Source: Symbiodinium natans | Lineage: Eukaryota > Sar > Dinophyceae > Suessiales > Symbiodiniaceae | Direction: 5' to 3' | DNA length: 64,000 nucleotides | Assembly: GCA_905221605.1 (NCBI GenBank) | Contig: CAJNDS010002161.1 | Coordinates: 118,763 to 182,762 of the forward strand | Shown here: piece by piece, positions 34,086 through 51,337 of the stretch | How positions within the stretch are numbered: position 1 is the first letter of the stretch | Layout of the letters: each line of letters starts with the position of its first letter | Notes under the pieces: generated by a model | Seen by the model: the letters and a program-made list of their open reading frames with translations, nothing else | Told to the model about the DNA's origin: nothing | Databases searched by the model: none | Made by a program: the position numbers and the translations under genes

Positions 34086-37000
34086 CTAGATGGAGGCTGT
34101 ATGCTGATTCAGAGTTGTTGGAGTCTGGTAAGAGCCGAACAAGAAAACGCCGCCGATGCCAATGGTGCAGCCTATAAGCCTTGCTGCAAATCTACTACAA
34201 GGAACTGCGGCTGCACGAGCAGAACCCCATCATCAACAGAAGCTTCGAGCAACTGCCAACGCAACGCAGTGGTGCTCTTGGGCCACAGCTTCAAAGGGGA
34301 GAGGCTCTCGTGCATCACAAGCGCTACACCGACGATGACGATCACGCGCTTTGCCTGGGAACTTAAGTCAGCTTGTTACTTGAGCCTAAGAAAGCGAAGC
34401 ATAATTTGGACGACATTGTCATGAATACATGACTCGGCCATGAACAGGCTAGGAGGCGTTAACCAGCAGCCCTTGTCTGACAAAGCTGCAGCTGGTCATC
34501 GCCACAGCGTCGGGTCAAAAATTGGGTTGTAAGACTGTCTGCAGCTTGGAGGCAGTGTTCGCCACTGATGATGTCACCGCATTTGTCTTCTTGATGGTGA
34601 AGGTCGCTAGCCTAGGGACAACAAGGCAGGAGCTCGAACGCGGCACTTCTTTTGGCAGCTGTCGCCCTATCTGAGAGCACCACTCGTTGTAGGCATAGAA
34701 CCAAAGACCAGAGTATATCAGGTTCAGCAAAACCTCCGTGCAATCAAGACTTTCCACAGCTGGCAGGGCGATGAAGCCACGAGGATTCATGATTTCTTGG
34801 GCCTGTAACTGGGGTCGGCGATGTGTAAGTGAGAGATGCTTACTGAAAGTTTCTCGGCTTTCTTGATGAGTCAGTGAGAGCGGAAGCAGATCGCCCTGGG
34901 GTCCGCGCCACGTTGTTGCTCGACGCCAGTTTCAAAAAGGTTCCGAACTTCCTCCCCTGAGGCACAGTCGCGGAGAGGCAAGAAGAGGTGCCTCTGTGTT
35001 GTAAGTCTACGTCTACATACAGTACCGATGTCTGACATCTTACAAAAGGATACAGAGACACAGTGAGAGCAACAAGCACACTGGCACGTCGGACAGAGCA
35101 GGAGATAGACTCTCTGATGTGGAGTAGATTTCTCGGTGCCTCCGTGATGGCACAGAGGATCACGCAGAAGATGAAGGAATTAATCATCGTAATTGCAAAC
35201 CTCAGGCTCAAGGTCAGGAATGCTTGCAACGCCAGACACTCAAGTGCTGAAAGCAACCCCGACAAGCTCGGCACTGGTTTCCAACACCACCCATCCGGTC
35301 CTGCAGATCTACAAGGCTTCGAGGTCTTGGGTTTCTGTCCCATGAACCCGTCCGCCTCGCCTGCCCTGAACCCTCAATCCGAAATGGGGGTTTCCGAAGT
35401 TAGGGTTGCCTTGTCGGGGTCCTTATTACAAGGGAATCCTACTTCTTGGGGTCTATATTAGGGCCCCTGATTTTCGTGAATCCCCAAATCGACCTTAGGC
35501 CCTTCCCGCAAGGCATAAGGCCTAACACGAATCCCACAAGGAACACCCAGAACCACCAGGGGGCGTGGCCGAAAATGTATTGCAATTCACTGGGAACGGA
35601 CACCGTGGCAGCTGCACAGAAGCCGCAACGTAACACGGTTGCCTTGAGCCCCGGCGTGCCCATCAACTTCTTGTTCTCATTCCCCTGCCAGGCCAAGGCG
35701 TCAGCTTTATCATTTTGGAATTTAAGCAGCTGCTGCACGGGGGTTGTAAGCATGCAATCTCATGCAATCTAGCACAAGGACCTGGGCTTTGGGACTTGGG
35801 GATTCGGGTGGTTGTATGCTAGCAGTGCTTCGAGGGTGAGGCTGCGAGGACACTTTCGGATTGACTTCGGAGACCCGGAGTTCCAAGGAAGAGCTACCGA
35901 GAAGATGCTGCGACCTCATGCCAAGGCATGGTGCTGAAAACAGCTTGTGTCCTTTGCAGTAAGTTGAGGGATCCTAAAGGAAGCTGCTGGCCAGACAACC
36001 CTTTTGTGTGCCTCCACAGAGACGACCTCAGCACCATATGCTTTAAGCCACACCCCCCCCCTTCCCAAATCTTCCCAAGCGCCCCCCGAGCCCCGAGCGG
36101 TACCCCCCGGATCCTCCAGCCTTGAAGGCCGCGAAGACGTTGGCCATCGCCGCCGTGATCAGGGCGGCCCAGGCAAAGTCCAGCTCCGCGAGCGAGGCTA
36201 GGACCTCGACAACGAGCTGATGTTCAATGCGGGGGTGGACCTTAAGTTCTATTCGGGCACTGTGCTGGTGAGAAGGATGGAAGGAAGACAAGGATACCTG
36301 AACACGCTACGATGGAGACACCAACAAGAGCCCTAAGTTTCCAACCCCTTATTTCCGGTAAAGCAGGCTCCGGACACTGCACTCTCACAAACAAAAACCA
36401 GAGTTGGGCCCTTCGGTGTTGGGCAGCGGGGGAGCTTCGCGAATGCTTTTCTTTGAGGACTGGGATCCCGACCACACCACCGATGACGGGAATCAGGCAG
36501 AGCCACTTTCCAACACTCACCTTCCTGCCATCTGTCTTCATGGGTCCGAAACCGTGCAAGGCGACAGCAACAGCATCAGCAACGGTGCTGCCCCTTCACC
36601 TTGTCACTGCGTCTACAACTACATGCCCCAATCACATGCCTTAAGTTGCTTCTATTCCAATCTGTTCCAAGATGCTGCTATTCCAATCTGTTCCAGCTTG
36701 TACTGTGTTCACCCTGCAACGTGAATGATTGCAATGTCCACGGAATGGGGCAGCCTTCACATTCACCTGTCAATGAGATAAGCACTCAAGCAGCTCTGAC
36801 TTTCTGACTGGTCTCCAGTACAAGTTGGAACGGGGGAAGAAAGAAAGAGATAGAGAGAGAGGGAGAGAGAGAGAGATACTAGAAAGAGAGCGATGACAAC
36901 TTGCAGTCATTAACCTTTAGCAAACGTGTCTCACTAATTCTAGGAGATCGGGCGCGAACCCCGTCACCCCACGTGCCCACCCAATACAACAGATATACGA

Positions 37001-38555
37001 GGCGACGGAGTGCCCTCCGATGTGATATTTCGAACTCGGTCGCAGATTCCTCACTCCCAAAACCCTGCCCGAGTGCCGAATCTCAGCAGGGCCCACGATG
37101 AGTAGAAGAGGGTGCCGATCAGTGCTGCGAAGGCCGGCTCCGCAGCCTCGACAGGCTGCAGAGAACCACGAAAGCCATTGAAAAGTGTTGGGCACGGACG
37201 ATCAAGAGGGGTTGCAAATGTTGCCAATATGATTCTCAGAACTTACAACGTGAGCTAGTTTTATAAAAAGTCTAAAGCTAGACTGGCATGTATCCAGAAC
37301 CCCCACAACACCATTGCCTCATGCGGTTCTGCTTAGACCTAGAGAGAAAAAGGCTGCAATGCAGAATGTGCTGTGTGCTCCCGTTGTCCTCAACGTGCTC
37401 TGAAGCTTTGCATGCACAAATGAAGTAGCTATCTGCAGATTGAGAGCACTCTCGAACACTTGAAATCTGTCTACATAGCAGGTCCAGCACATCCAGAGAG
37501 AAAGGGAGAGAGAAGCGCAGAAGAAAACATGCAGCCAAGGTGTCCTCCATCACATCCCTACACGAGCACACGGGCCTTCACAATCTGACCAAACGACACA
37601 GCTCCAGCGCTGAGAGCAAAAACCGACGCTGCGTGGGCACCTTGGGCTTGAGGAAGAGCGCATGCGGCAAAACGAACCGAGGAGCTCTGCGTACTATGCG
37701 TACCATGTGGTATGATTCGTGTGGGTTCATGGCAGAAGGGGCCATGGGTGTTGAGGACCGCTTTAACTTTAAGTGGTGCGACACGAAGCTCCAAACCTGA
37801 AGACAAGGCCACACGACAATTGCGCCCATCTCGGCAACAAAAACAGGAAGCGCCTGCGCTCGTCGCACGCATCACATTCCGGTCCAACAATGCAAACACA
37901 AACCCCCCAAGGCCCCAGTTCTGTTGACCGTTGGTCAGAACGCTGAGGGCAGAACCTGCAGATGTAAGTCCAACAAGCAGGGTCTTAGTGTAGTCCCTGG
38001 CGCAGCAGAAGTTTAGGCGCTTCTAACAACAAGGCCCATGGTCTTCACATCACGCGCAAACCATTTGAACATGTTAAACCCCCACACGCAACACCCCTTC
38101 CTCCCTCCGAAGTGCGCCGGTGTGGCTCCGCAGTGATCTCGGGCAGCTTTCGCGTGTCCGGGTAGCCCCACAGCAGAAGCGCCCAGAGGCAGCCCACACC
38201 AAGCTGCAGGAGCCGAGGACAGGCAGGAGACAACATGGGAGACATGGGAAAAAACCCTGACGGGCAACAACCAAAAAGGAGTGTATGAACATGTACGAAC
38301 AGGGCGCGGGGCTGGGCTACTCAGCGAGGCCTGCAGCGTCGCGATCGTCATTGGAAAGCCCTTGGCGCCTCCGGCCGCCTTCAGGGCCAGCCTCAGCCCA
38401 ACGTGGACTCCCATACGCGGACGCTTGGCACGCGTCACTTTGCTCGGCTCGGGGCTTGTTCGTGATGTTATAGTAGTAGTTGCCCAGGTACCACATGGCA
38501 AAGTAGGCCAACAGTACCCAGTCGACTTTCTTCTTGGCCTTGTCGCCACGGGCTC
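34086..38555 (-). CDS. Triose-phosphate/sugar-phosphate translocator (TPT/NST, DMT superfamily)
   Basis: Exchanges a phosphorylated C3-C6 compound for phosphate across a membrane, classically the plastid envelope. Minus-strand exons: 38456 to about 38555 (KKKVDWVLLAYFAMWYLGNY, YNITNK), 38331-38391 (ALKAAGGAKGFPMTIATLQ), about 38132-38203 (LGVGCLWALLLWGYPDTRK), 37576-37640 (SVFALSAGAVSFGQIVK), 37097-37146 (AAEPAFAALIGTLFYSS), 36473-36524 (VGKWLCLIPVIGGV), 36121-36204 (VLASLAELDFAWAALITAAM), 35637-35684 (NENKKLMGTPGLKAT), 35140-35200 (FAITMINSFIFCVILCAITE), 34681-34802 (LLNLIYSGLWFYAYNEW), 34554-34611 (TIKKTNAVTSSVANT), 34290-34354 (AKRVIVIVGVALVMHESLSP), 34086-34179 (IGCTIGIGGVFLFGSYQ, stop). 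Phases agree at ten joins: seven GC-AG, three GT-AG. One exon between 38132 and 37640 and a short one between 35637 and 35200 are missing from my trace. The N-terminal targeting region was not found, so plastid or Golgi location and substrate are unresolved. Confidence 0.93.
36836..36893. repeat. GA microsatellite
   Basis: An AGAG/GAGA tract inside the translocator intron between the exons at 37097 and 36524. Confidence 0.85.
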
Positions 38556-38619
38556 CAGCCAAGAGTTCCCCCAAAAACTATCAGCACACGTGCTGGCTTG
38601 CTGTGAGGCAACATTCTCA

Positions 38620-39375
38620 AGCTACCCGATGCAATGCCCCCACGACGATCAATTTGATGAAGCAAGACCATCACCTTGCGCGAGTCATCACAGCCTGCCT
38701 CGCCGGCTGGTTCAGCAGCCTTTTGGCAGACCGACATTGGGTGAAGCTTTGTGACAATTTGGTCAAGTAGTCCTGGTTTTGTGCGGGCTAACAGCCAGCG
38801 CTTTCCACACTGCAGATCACTAAATGGATGGTTCAGAGCTTTAGAGACCAACCTGAAAAGGTTGCAACAGCCAACGCAATGCTCGGGAACACAAGCGAAT
38901 TACAGAGATCTCACGCACAAAGACCCTTTCAGCCCGGAAGAAAGCTAGACATTGGATGCACCGTTGGAACGGAAGCACATGTCCGGCCTGTGCAAGCTAG
39001 CAAACAAAGGCAAAGAAAGAAACCCCTTCAAGGAGACTACAGTAAGGTGCACTGCAAACTCACAAAGCAAACCCAGCTCTTCCCAACCAAGCAGCTACCA
39101 GAACTCGAACAAGGAAAGAATGTGGTCGGATGATAGTGTGCAGTGTGCCAAGCTCAACCCCGCAAGCAACAAGAAGACAACAAGCTTGCATGCTTAAACC
39201 GTCCTGCTGCGCACGCAGACCTAGAAAGACACCAAAGACACCCGTGCTTGACGATCCCCCTTTGCAGCGCGCGCCCACGCGCGCAGTGCCGATCGGACTG
39301 TAATGATGTGGGCTTGGAATGCAAGGACTTTGAAGACGTGGTCGCGTAGATTCGCAGAGCAAAGCTTGTGTGCCC
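38620..39375. other. No recognisable gene
   Basis: 5' flank of the translocator gene. It probably holds the first exon and any targeting peptide, which I could not identify. Confidence 0.4.
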
Positions 39376-39384
39376 TCAAGAGCC

Positions 39385-42300
39385 CTTGATTCCAAACTGC
39401 CTCTTCAGCTTTGAGAGGCGTTCGAAGTACAAGGCCTGGAGCACTGCCATGCTTTCAAGCGGATCTAGCAGCAACAGGGGATGTCCGAGGTTTCCACCGC
39501 GGCTTCCTCGCAAGGATGCGTAGCCAGAACCTGAAACGTCACAAAGAGCATGGGCACTTTGGGAGGACTCAAAGCCGGACTCCAATGTCAAACCCCTGGC
39601 GATGAAAGAAGACGGTGCTCTTGCATGGCTAAAGTCTTGCAAGCACCTGCGAGTGTTCTGCTCTGGGCATCGCTGATAGTTGGCTTTGGCACCACGAAGG
39701 CAGCCTGCCAAGACAATTGCAGCTCGTGCGGTTTAGGGTTTAGGGATTAGGGTTGGGGGTTAGGGTTTAGAATTTAGGGTTCAGGGATTAGGGTTTAGGG
39801 CTGGCAATCCATATCACTCTGAGACGCCTGGGACAGCAGGGTCACCACCCCAACGGCAACGCATGCCGTGCGCAGTGCCCAAGCCTGCAGCTTGCAAGCA
39901 AAGTACAGATCCATGGAAGTTTCAGTACCTTTCAGTACATTTCATAACAGTGCTTGGGCCAAGCTGCAGATCGCCGTGTGGCAGCCATCACCTAGGCAAC
40001 AAGCGAACGCAGGTACAGGGGTCTTCTGAGACATCTCTCTCCAGACTGGCACAGGTGTCAGTGTTGCAAGTGCCGCATGTGTGTGTGTGTGACTACGACC
40101 GTACTCTCACGGAATGGAGAATGCCAAACAACTAGCGCAATAATGCGCGGAGAATGTCTGAAACATCCAGGTGACCTCAAGCGCCGGGAAACGGCCCACG
40201 TGAGCTACCAGCTTGGAACGCTCAGGAGCCCAGCAGTCCCGGGAAGTTGACTCAGGAAGAAAGACGCAAAGCAGCGCAAAATCAAGTACATTGAAAACCA
40301 TGGCCATGGCCCAACAATCCAGGTGTTGAGTTGAGCTCGGAGGCTCTGGCTTTTGGCGGCAAGGCGTGCTGTCGACCCTCTTGCATGGCCTTCATGTGAG
40401 GTCGCAAGCAAGGAGTCCTTCACACAGACCGCCAGTTGCGCTGATCCAGTCTCGTCCGCAGCAAAGCATAGCAACCGGGCTCATATCTCTGTACATTAGG
40501 CTCTGTTGGCTCTGTAAAAGACAGCATCAGGTGGCTGTCAGCTTTCAGGGAAAAACCGGTTGCTTTACGTAGTAGTGAACATTGCCACTTCCAATATTTC
40601 GCTTGAGTCCCAGCTGCCTTGGAACAGTTGACTTGGCACCAAAGACAGAATCCAAAGCAAACAAACCATCACACGTGGCTTAAGTTTGGAACGCATGGCA
40701 GACTTGAAGTCTTGGCCCGGCCCGCAGTGTGACCTGTCCACCGGCGCAATGTCAGTGGGCGAAGCGACCCTGAAGCGGCAACCACACCCGCGCCTGAGGT
40801 ACCACACGATGGCGATGGAAAGGCCGACGGTAATGATCTGATTTGAACACAAACTGCCAATTCGTGGGGTTAATGAGAACGAGCATCGGGGGCTCAGTTG
40901 ATGTCGGAGCGAAGACACACACCCTTCCCTGAGATGCCCACTGGCAGGACAAAGTTCACCAAGAAGAAGGACAAAAGTCGAGCCTCCAAAGGGAAAAAGC
41001 AATAAGGGTGCCTGGACAACCTTCAGTCCCCATGAGAATGCCCTGAGGTCGCGGCGCAGTTGGTGGAGGTAAACTCCACTGCCGGCATCCTTCAAAGATC
41101 GAGGCCACCCAAAAGAAGCAAATCAGCAAAGAGATCACTTTCAGTACAGCACTTAAAGGAAACAAGACTGTGTCACCCTTTTGCAACGAAAGTTTAGACA
41201 TGCCGTGGTCCTGCGCAGATTGTTCTTGACGCTGTTTGTTGTGAAGGCACTGGCGAGAGCACGTGGAATTTGAGCAACTCCCATCATACCCTTTCCCTTC
41301 GTTCAGGAACATCCGACCCTTGCATAGGAAGCCCTTCCCTTCGCTTCCCTGTCGTCCCTTAGTCCCCCCGAATTTTCCGTGAAGAGCAGCTGTGGGATCC
41401 TTGGACTCCTAGGGCGTGGAAAGCGTTTGTTCAAATCCCTAATTATTGCATGTGATTGCATGACATTGGCAGCCGCGATCAGCTGGGTGAAACTTCGCTC
41501 TTGTAAAGATGCCGGCTGGACTGGAACATAAAGGTCCCGATATCGCTGATGAACAACGCCTTAGAATTCGACCGGCGCTGGTAAATCTTCTGCTCAGCAG
41601 TGTAGCTAAACATCAGGAGGAAGATCGCTTGGGATCGCCCTTGAGATGCCTCCAGTTCCTCCCATCGGGCTTTGCTTAAGGAAAAGAATTTTGAGAGTTT
41701 ACTTGTAAGACTCGGGAGTCGGTGGGAAAATGCCCAGACTCTGCGGAACGAGACCGCGCTACTGTGGGCATAGGATAGCGGCTTTAAGAAAGGTGGTCGG
41801 GATGCTATTGCGTGGCAGGCGATGTCATTTTCCCTACACCTGTAAACCTCGAAAGCTAAGGGTCTTCAGTTTCAGTGTGAAGATCATGCGGAAATAGGAG
41901 GTGGGGTAGAATGGCGAACGTGTTCCCATTCCTTCGAGTGCACAGTTTTTTGGACGCCCAGCAGCGCATGCATATTATTGGGATCCCTGATCACCGACGT
42001 GTGTCCCAAGGCTGCGCCTTCCATATGCTTGAAGCCAGCAATATTAAGGGAGGTGAAGGGCTCAATTCAGAGTCCAGAAAAGAACCGGCTCCTCGGGAGG
42101 CAAATGTCGACGCGCAAGGTCCACAGAGTTCACACAGCGCGGCCAAGTCGCAGCAACTGTGTCGATGACCATAGACTCCTGGTTGCTGGCTCACGCAGCT
42201 CCCAAGACGCCCTAAACCCATTGTATGCTGCACAGAATGCGAGCATCTGACAAAAGCAGAAACAAAAACGACAGTACTCGTCAACAATTCTAGCAGTCTA

Positions 42301-45300
42301 GTGAGTGCAGCATGTGTCAGAGCAACAATCGGCGTTGTTTTTGGCTCTGGAGCAGGTTGGGAAGGTTGGAAAAGGAAATTCCCGGTATCGCCGTGGTTTT
42401 AACCGGCCCTTCTTGTGCAGAAAGTCTTGAACCCTCCTCGTTGGAGCGTGCGATGAAGCCCGAGGCAACCTTCAGCAGGAGCAGGCAGAGGACAATGCGC
42501 GGCAAGGCGACCTTGTCTCAAGGGCCGAGGGTGCACCGCTACATACCAAGTTGGCTGTTGTAAACAGGCAAACCTTGCATGAACTTCGTCGTTCAATTCG
42601 CAGGTGTCTCAAGCAGCTTCCCAAGAGACTGAGCAGCCATTGAGGGTGCCGCAAAAACGATGCAAACCATCTTCCACAAGTAGGTCATGGACCTGTCAAC
42701 TCATAAAGCCATCTTGAACTGGCATCCGAACACTGCCCCACCCAAACTTGAGGCTTGTGGCCTGAGCACTCCGCATGCCGAAAGTGGAGCATGCACAACT
42801 TTTTGCAACGAAGCCAGCGGCGCCCCAGTGACCAGATGTGGTCTTTCTGCTCGCAGCGGTAGAGTCGCGCAAGCTTAAAGAGTCGATCCTCGGGAGCATG
42901 TAGGTGAACATGATAGGGAACTGGATTTGGGGGGGAAGGGAGGGGGGAACAGGATGTGAACTTTTCCTTCGCACTCTTTGTAGATTGGTGATCTGGCACT
43001 ATTCGCATGTGGGGACTTCGGATCATGTCGTCGAACCAAGAGCACCTTGCCCGCCGTCCCTACAGGATCCCAGTTATCATCACGTGTCTCTGTAACACAA
43101 AAGCAGGTTTTTTGGCGAATTCTCAACCTCCCCAGCTGAATGCTTTCCTGCACATCTCGATGCTGAGGTCCGGACTCTGAAGCCCGCAGATTGCTCACCT
43201 CGAATGTCAATCACGCATCTGATACTGACCCTTGTGGTAACTGGCGCTGCAACTTCTCATTCCTCTTCCGACTGGCTCGTTCTTCGGCCGTCGTATTGGC
43301 GACAAGTATTGTCTGATGCTGGATTGCTTTCTCAGCATGAACACCCAGCACACACCCCTTTCTGAAGCCCTTGTGTATGCGAAAGCTTGAAATACAATCA
43401 TGCAATCATAGTCTTCCCCCACAGCCGGGAATCGAACATTCGCCATGCAGCACAGCCCCATGATTGCCCTCCTCGGCTGTGGCAGAAGAGGGGGCCACAC
43501 GATGTGTGATCAGCTGCCTGAGATCCCTTTAAGTGCGGTTGTTTGACTGAAACGGCTTGGTCATAGACACTGGCTGAACTTAATCTGCCTCGAGTTGGAC
43601 TTTGGCTTCCAGAAAGCCAAGGCCGCAGCGCAGCCGCCAACACCCACACGGGTGTACCTGAAAGGGGAGCCACGTCTTCTTTACCGTGCTCGCCATCATG
43701 GAAAATCTGAACATGAACCTTTCCATGACTACATATGCCAGCTGCATTTTTTCCATGAGTTACGCGATTGTTCTGACATGTCAGGCCTGGCCGGGCCGCT
43801 TCATGTTATCAAAACCAGCTTGAAAAAGCTTGCGCATCCTTGCCGTGGTCAGCGGTGGAAGTCGTGGAAACCAAAAAGTCTGTGGTGTTTGCCCATTGTC
43901 GTGGAAGGTTCGCTGGTTCGCTGGTGGTGGTGCTGGCAGCCTTCCGAACTTGCACCGTGAAGACAGACGATCTGTGTACAGCTGTCGGTGATACCAACGA
44001 CTGCTTAACTTGTAGTGGAAGGTTGGTTCCCTGCCACTGAGTACTTTCCACTGTACTCTGTGACGACCTACAGTTACGTCTTCTTGGTGTACTTTTGACC
44101 TGAGCCTGCACATAAGGAGAGCAGCGACGGTGAGGAGTTTTGCAGGCAGCTTGCACTGCTTGCACCCCCACTTTCACGCCAAACGTCTCCAAAGCATCTC
44201 TCTGAGCTGATACAGTGAACTCCAAAAAGTTGGAACATCCTTATCCCCCTACCCCAATGGTATACTCAAGAGAATCCCAGCGCTCATCATGCTTAAACCA
44301 TGTTCCAACTTTCTGGAGCTTACTGTAGGTCAAGCATGAAAAAAGTCGTCTACATTTTGTCCTTCCTGAGAGCCTCACCCATCGGACTCCTTCACCGGGC
44401 CTCGGGACGTGTCGACACGATGATTTAGAAAGCCACGCGAAGTTGCCCTGCGCTCTATGTCCCTGAGCTCGGCAAGCACAAGATTTGGCATCCGCGTGCA
44501 ATCCTCACAGTCCCGGCGCTGAGGATTCTACACCTGATCAGGAGGTCCAGAAAGTCGGTGCAGTTCCGCAGTTCCTGCAAAGCTGTTGAAGGCAACCAGC
44601 CAAAACTGGAAGTGGCCTCTGAAACATTAATGTTGGCTGCACTCAGAGCAGATATGCTCCATTACAGTCCTTGAAGATGCTTGTGGCAAACACGAAGATA
44701 CAGACCTGCAGCGACACTTCACACCAGCAATCTTGAGCAGACCACATCCTATTCACCAGGGCCATCCAGGGCCCCCAGCCAGTTGCAGATAAGCTTTGCG
44801 CGGTTCACACCTCATCCGCAAGTGTGGTGACGAAGACCAAGCTTGCGGCGCTGGAGATTTAAGTCTGGAGGCTTAGGACGGGGGACCAGGCACTCGAGAA
44901 CCACGCAAGCCCAGGCAGAACCGTGAAAGTGCAAACTTCACAAATCCACCTCAAGTCCCAAATCTGGGGCGGACGCTGAGAACCTTCATTCTGCCTGGCA
45001 GGTTGTGCAAGACCGTGAGAGAAACCCATCAAAACTTCGCAAGTTTGATGACAAGCGAGAAGGTATGCAGCATTCTCCATTAATTCATGATTGGCAGGGT
45101 CTCGGGCCTGTTGATCTTGTGAATCCTGGTCACGTACATCAGTTGTATTCCAAAGTTCACCTCAGCTACAACGACGAAAGACAAAGCCGCAAAGCGGATT
45201 TGTTTTCGCTCATGCCTTGAGCTGAAGAATGCTGGCAAGAGACAGCAAGAAAGAAAACTGTGCGAGTCATCTCCAGAAAGAAGATCACGTAACCTGGGTA

Positions 45301-45600
45301 GGCACAGAAGAAAAAAGCCTTCAGCAGCAGCAGATTCGTCAAGCACAACACCAAGTCTGCGAAACTGAAACCACTTGAAACACTTATCGATGTCGTTCTG
45401 ACACTTTGGGCCCATGCCATCGACCCGAACATTGAGCTGCAAAGGCTCCGCAACCTGTCTTGTTCGTCTTGCTGTGCCCTTGCTTGAAAGATGGTAGGAC
45501 TGGGAGGACGAACACGTAAGAGGGCCCGACGAACAGACCGTACAGGTCGCAAGGAACCGCCAGTGTCTCAGTGGCTCCACCTACTTCCTTGACAAAGCAG
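39385..45600 (-). CDS. Probable large multi-pass membrane protein, multi-exon, unknown family
   Basis: Many minus-strand exon-like pieces, with AG acceptors where checked: about 45490-45600 (KEVGGATETLAVPCDLYGLF, FVGPSYVFVLPVLPSF), 45365-45450 (NVRVDGMGPKCQNDIDKCFK), 45240-45340 (LLLLKAFFFCAYPGYVIFFL), 45110-45215 (RFAALSFVVVAEVNFGIQLM), 44530-44645 (INVSEATSSFGWLPSTALQE), 44115-44225 (QRDALETFGVKVGVQAVQAA), 43215-43375 (LVANTTAEERASRKRNEKLQ), 42820-42935 (MFTYMLPRIDSLSLRDS), 42320-42510 (PRIVLCLLLLKVASGFIARS), 41085-41190 (FPLSAVLKVISLLICFFWVA), 40800-40865 (IITVGLSIAIVWYLRR) and 39385-39500 (LQALYFERLSKLKRQFGIK, then stop). At least six hydrophobic segments alternate with loops. The strand and spacing suggest one gene, but joins were not proven and it may be two. 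No family is recognised. Confidence 0.45.
39729..39802 (+). repeat. Degenerate interstitial telomere-like array
   Basis: About nine TTTAGGG-like units, several mutated (GATTAGGG, GGTTGGGGG, AATTTAGGG). It is older or more diverged than the arrays at 9.8-12.2 kb, in the same orientation. Confidence 0.85.
44213..44325. mobile_element. Tc1/mariner-like MITE, 113 bp, TA target duplication
   Basis: Terminal inverted repeats of about 26 bp: CAGTGAACTCCAAAAAGTTG... at the left and, read from the right end, CAGTAAGCTCCAGAAAGTTG.... Both continue GAACAT and differ at two or three positions. The element is flanked by TA on both sides (44211-44212 and 44326-44327), the Tc1/mariner target duplication. 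The interior (about 60 bp) cannot encode a transposase, so it is non-autonomous. It sits between exon-like pieces of the membrane-protein gene. Confidence 0.88.
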
Positions 45601-45667
45601 CTGAGCAAGCTTCAGAGACTCGTTCAAACAGAAAGACCCTCAGAACTAGCGCTTGATAGTGCTTTGA

Positions 45668-45840
45668 TTTCTTGAAGGCATCCGAGCTTCTATTGACGAT
45701 GCGGTCGTCGATGCCGTGGAAGGTGTCTCAGACTTGCGCTGTGGCATTATGGCCCTCAATGCCGCCGCAGACATGGCAGGGTCTCTGCTAGGGATAACTC
45801 AGGGTGCAGTTGCAGCATCTTACTTTGGTTCTGGCATGTG
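45668..45840 (+). CDS. Candidate plus-strand exon, unknown protein
   Basis: A plus frame reads IRASIDDAVVDAVEGVSDLR, then MALNAAADMAGSLLGITQGA with no stop. The antisense frame is partly open but poorer. If real, it interrupts the run of minus-strand genes between the membrane protein and deoxyhypusine synthase. No family is recognised. Confidence 0.3.
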
Positions 45841-46371
45841 GTTGAATCCGTTAAACCCCAAGCACGTAGAGCAACCGCAGCCGTCGTTCGGAAGCATCCA
45901 ACAGCACAGCAGTTCATTCCAGGTCAAGCTATTTCCAAGACAATGGCAGGCCAATGCCTTGAGCAAAAGAAGCACAAAGCTTGGACCATCACATTGCCTG
46001 TAGTCGTTTTGGCATGCAGCGTGCTCTCAACTTGTCACGGCTTTTTCCTTCGCTGAACAGCCTCGGAGCTCTAACTGTCCGGGAACACCTTCTTCTTCTC
46101 TTGCTCCAATTCTAGTGCAGTGAAGGGCTTGTTGAAGATGCCTTGGGCGCGAGAGACCGGCGCATGCAGTCAAAGAGGCAGCCGATCAAGCTGGAGAAAA
46201 CAACAGCTGCGTGGTGCATCCGCGTTCATGGCAGCTGCTTGGACTTACCATGTTCTAGAAAAATCGAGAACTGCTGTCGAGGTGCGATCCTGGGGATGCC
46301 ACTGTCCTTTCTGTAACCTCAGGCGTCCAAGTTCCGACGCACGTGCATCTCTAGCATCGGTTTTAGGCTCA

Positions 46372-50956
<4,585 letters not shown>

Positions 50957-51337
50957 CCATATTGAAGGAGAACAGCTTCACAACTTACATCCAGCCTCCT
51001 GGCTGTGATAGCCAGCAGATGAAGCCATGAGAAGTGGGAGGAGCTCAACCAAGACTAGCGTCTCAACATATATCGTCTGGTTATAAGACTCGCTTCTCAG
51101 CTCTTATTAGGTGATGTCAGCTGTGCAGCTCGATCCCGGCAACAAGATGCAGAATCTCAGTCAAGCTCTGAATCTGAACACAAACAGCTGACAAGCTGGC
51201 CAGGGCTTAGGGGGCCCTTTTGCTAACATGGAGACGACTGCGAGAGGACCGGACGTTGACCGCATGTGACTAAAGCTGAGGTGAAACGAGCAAATTCGGA
51301 CATCCAGCTGGAAGGTCAGCGTACCTTGCAGGAAAGC

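Noticed and set aside
45668-45840. Minus-strand reading of this interval as part of the membrane-protein gene
   Set aside because: The antisense frame is mostly open but has stops upstream and poorer composition; the plus reading is preferred, with low confidence.
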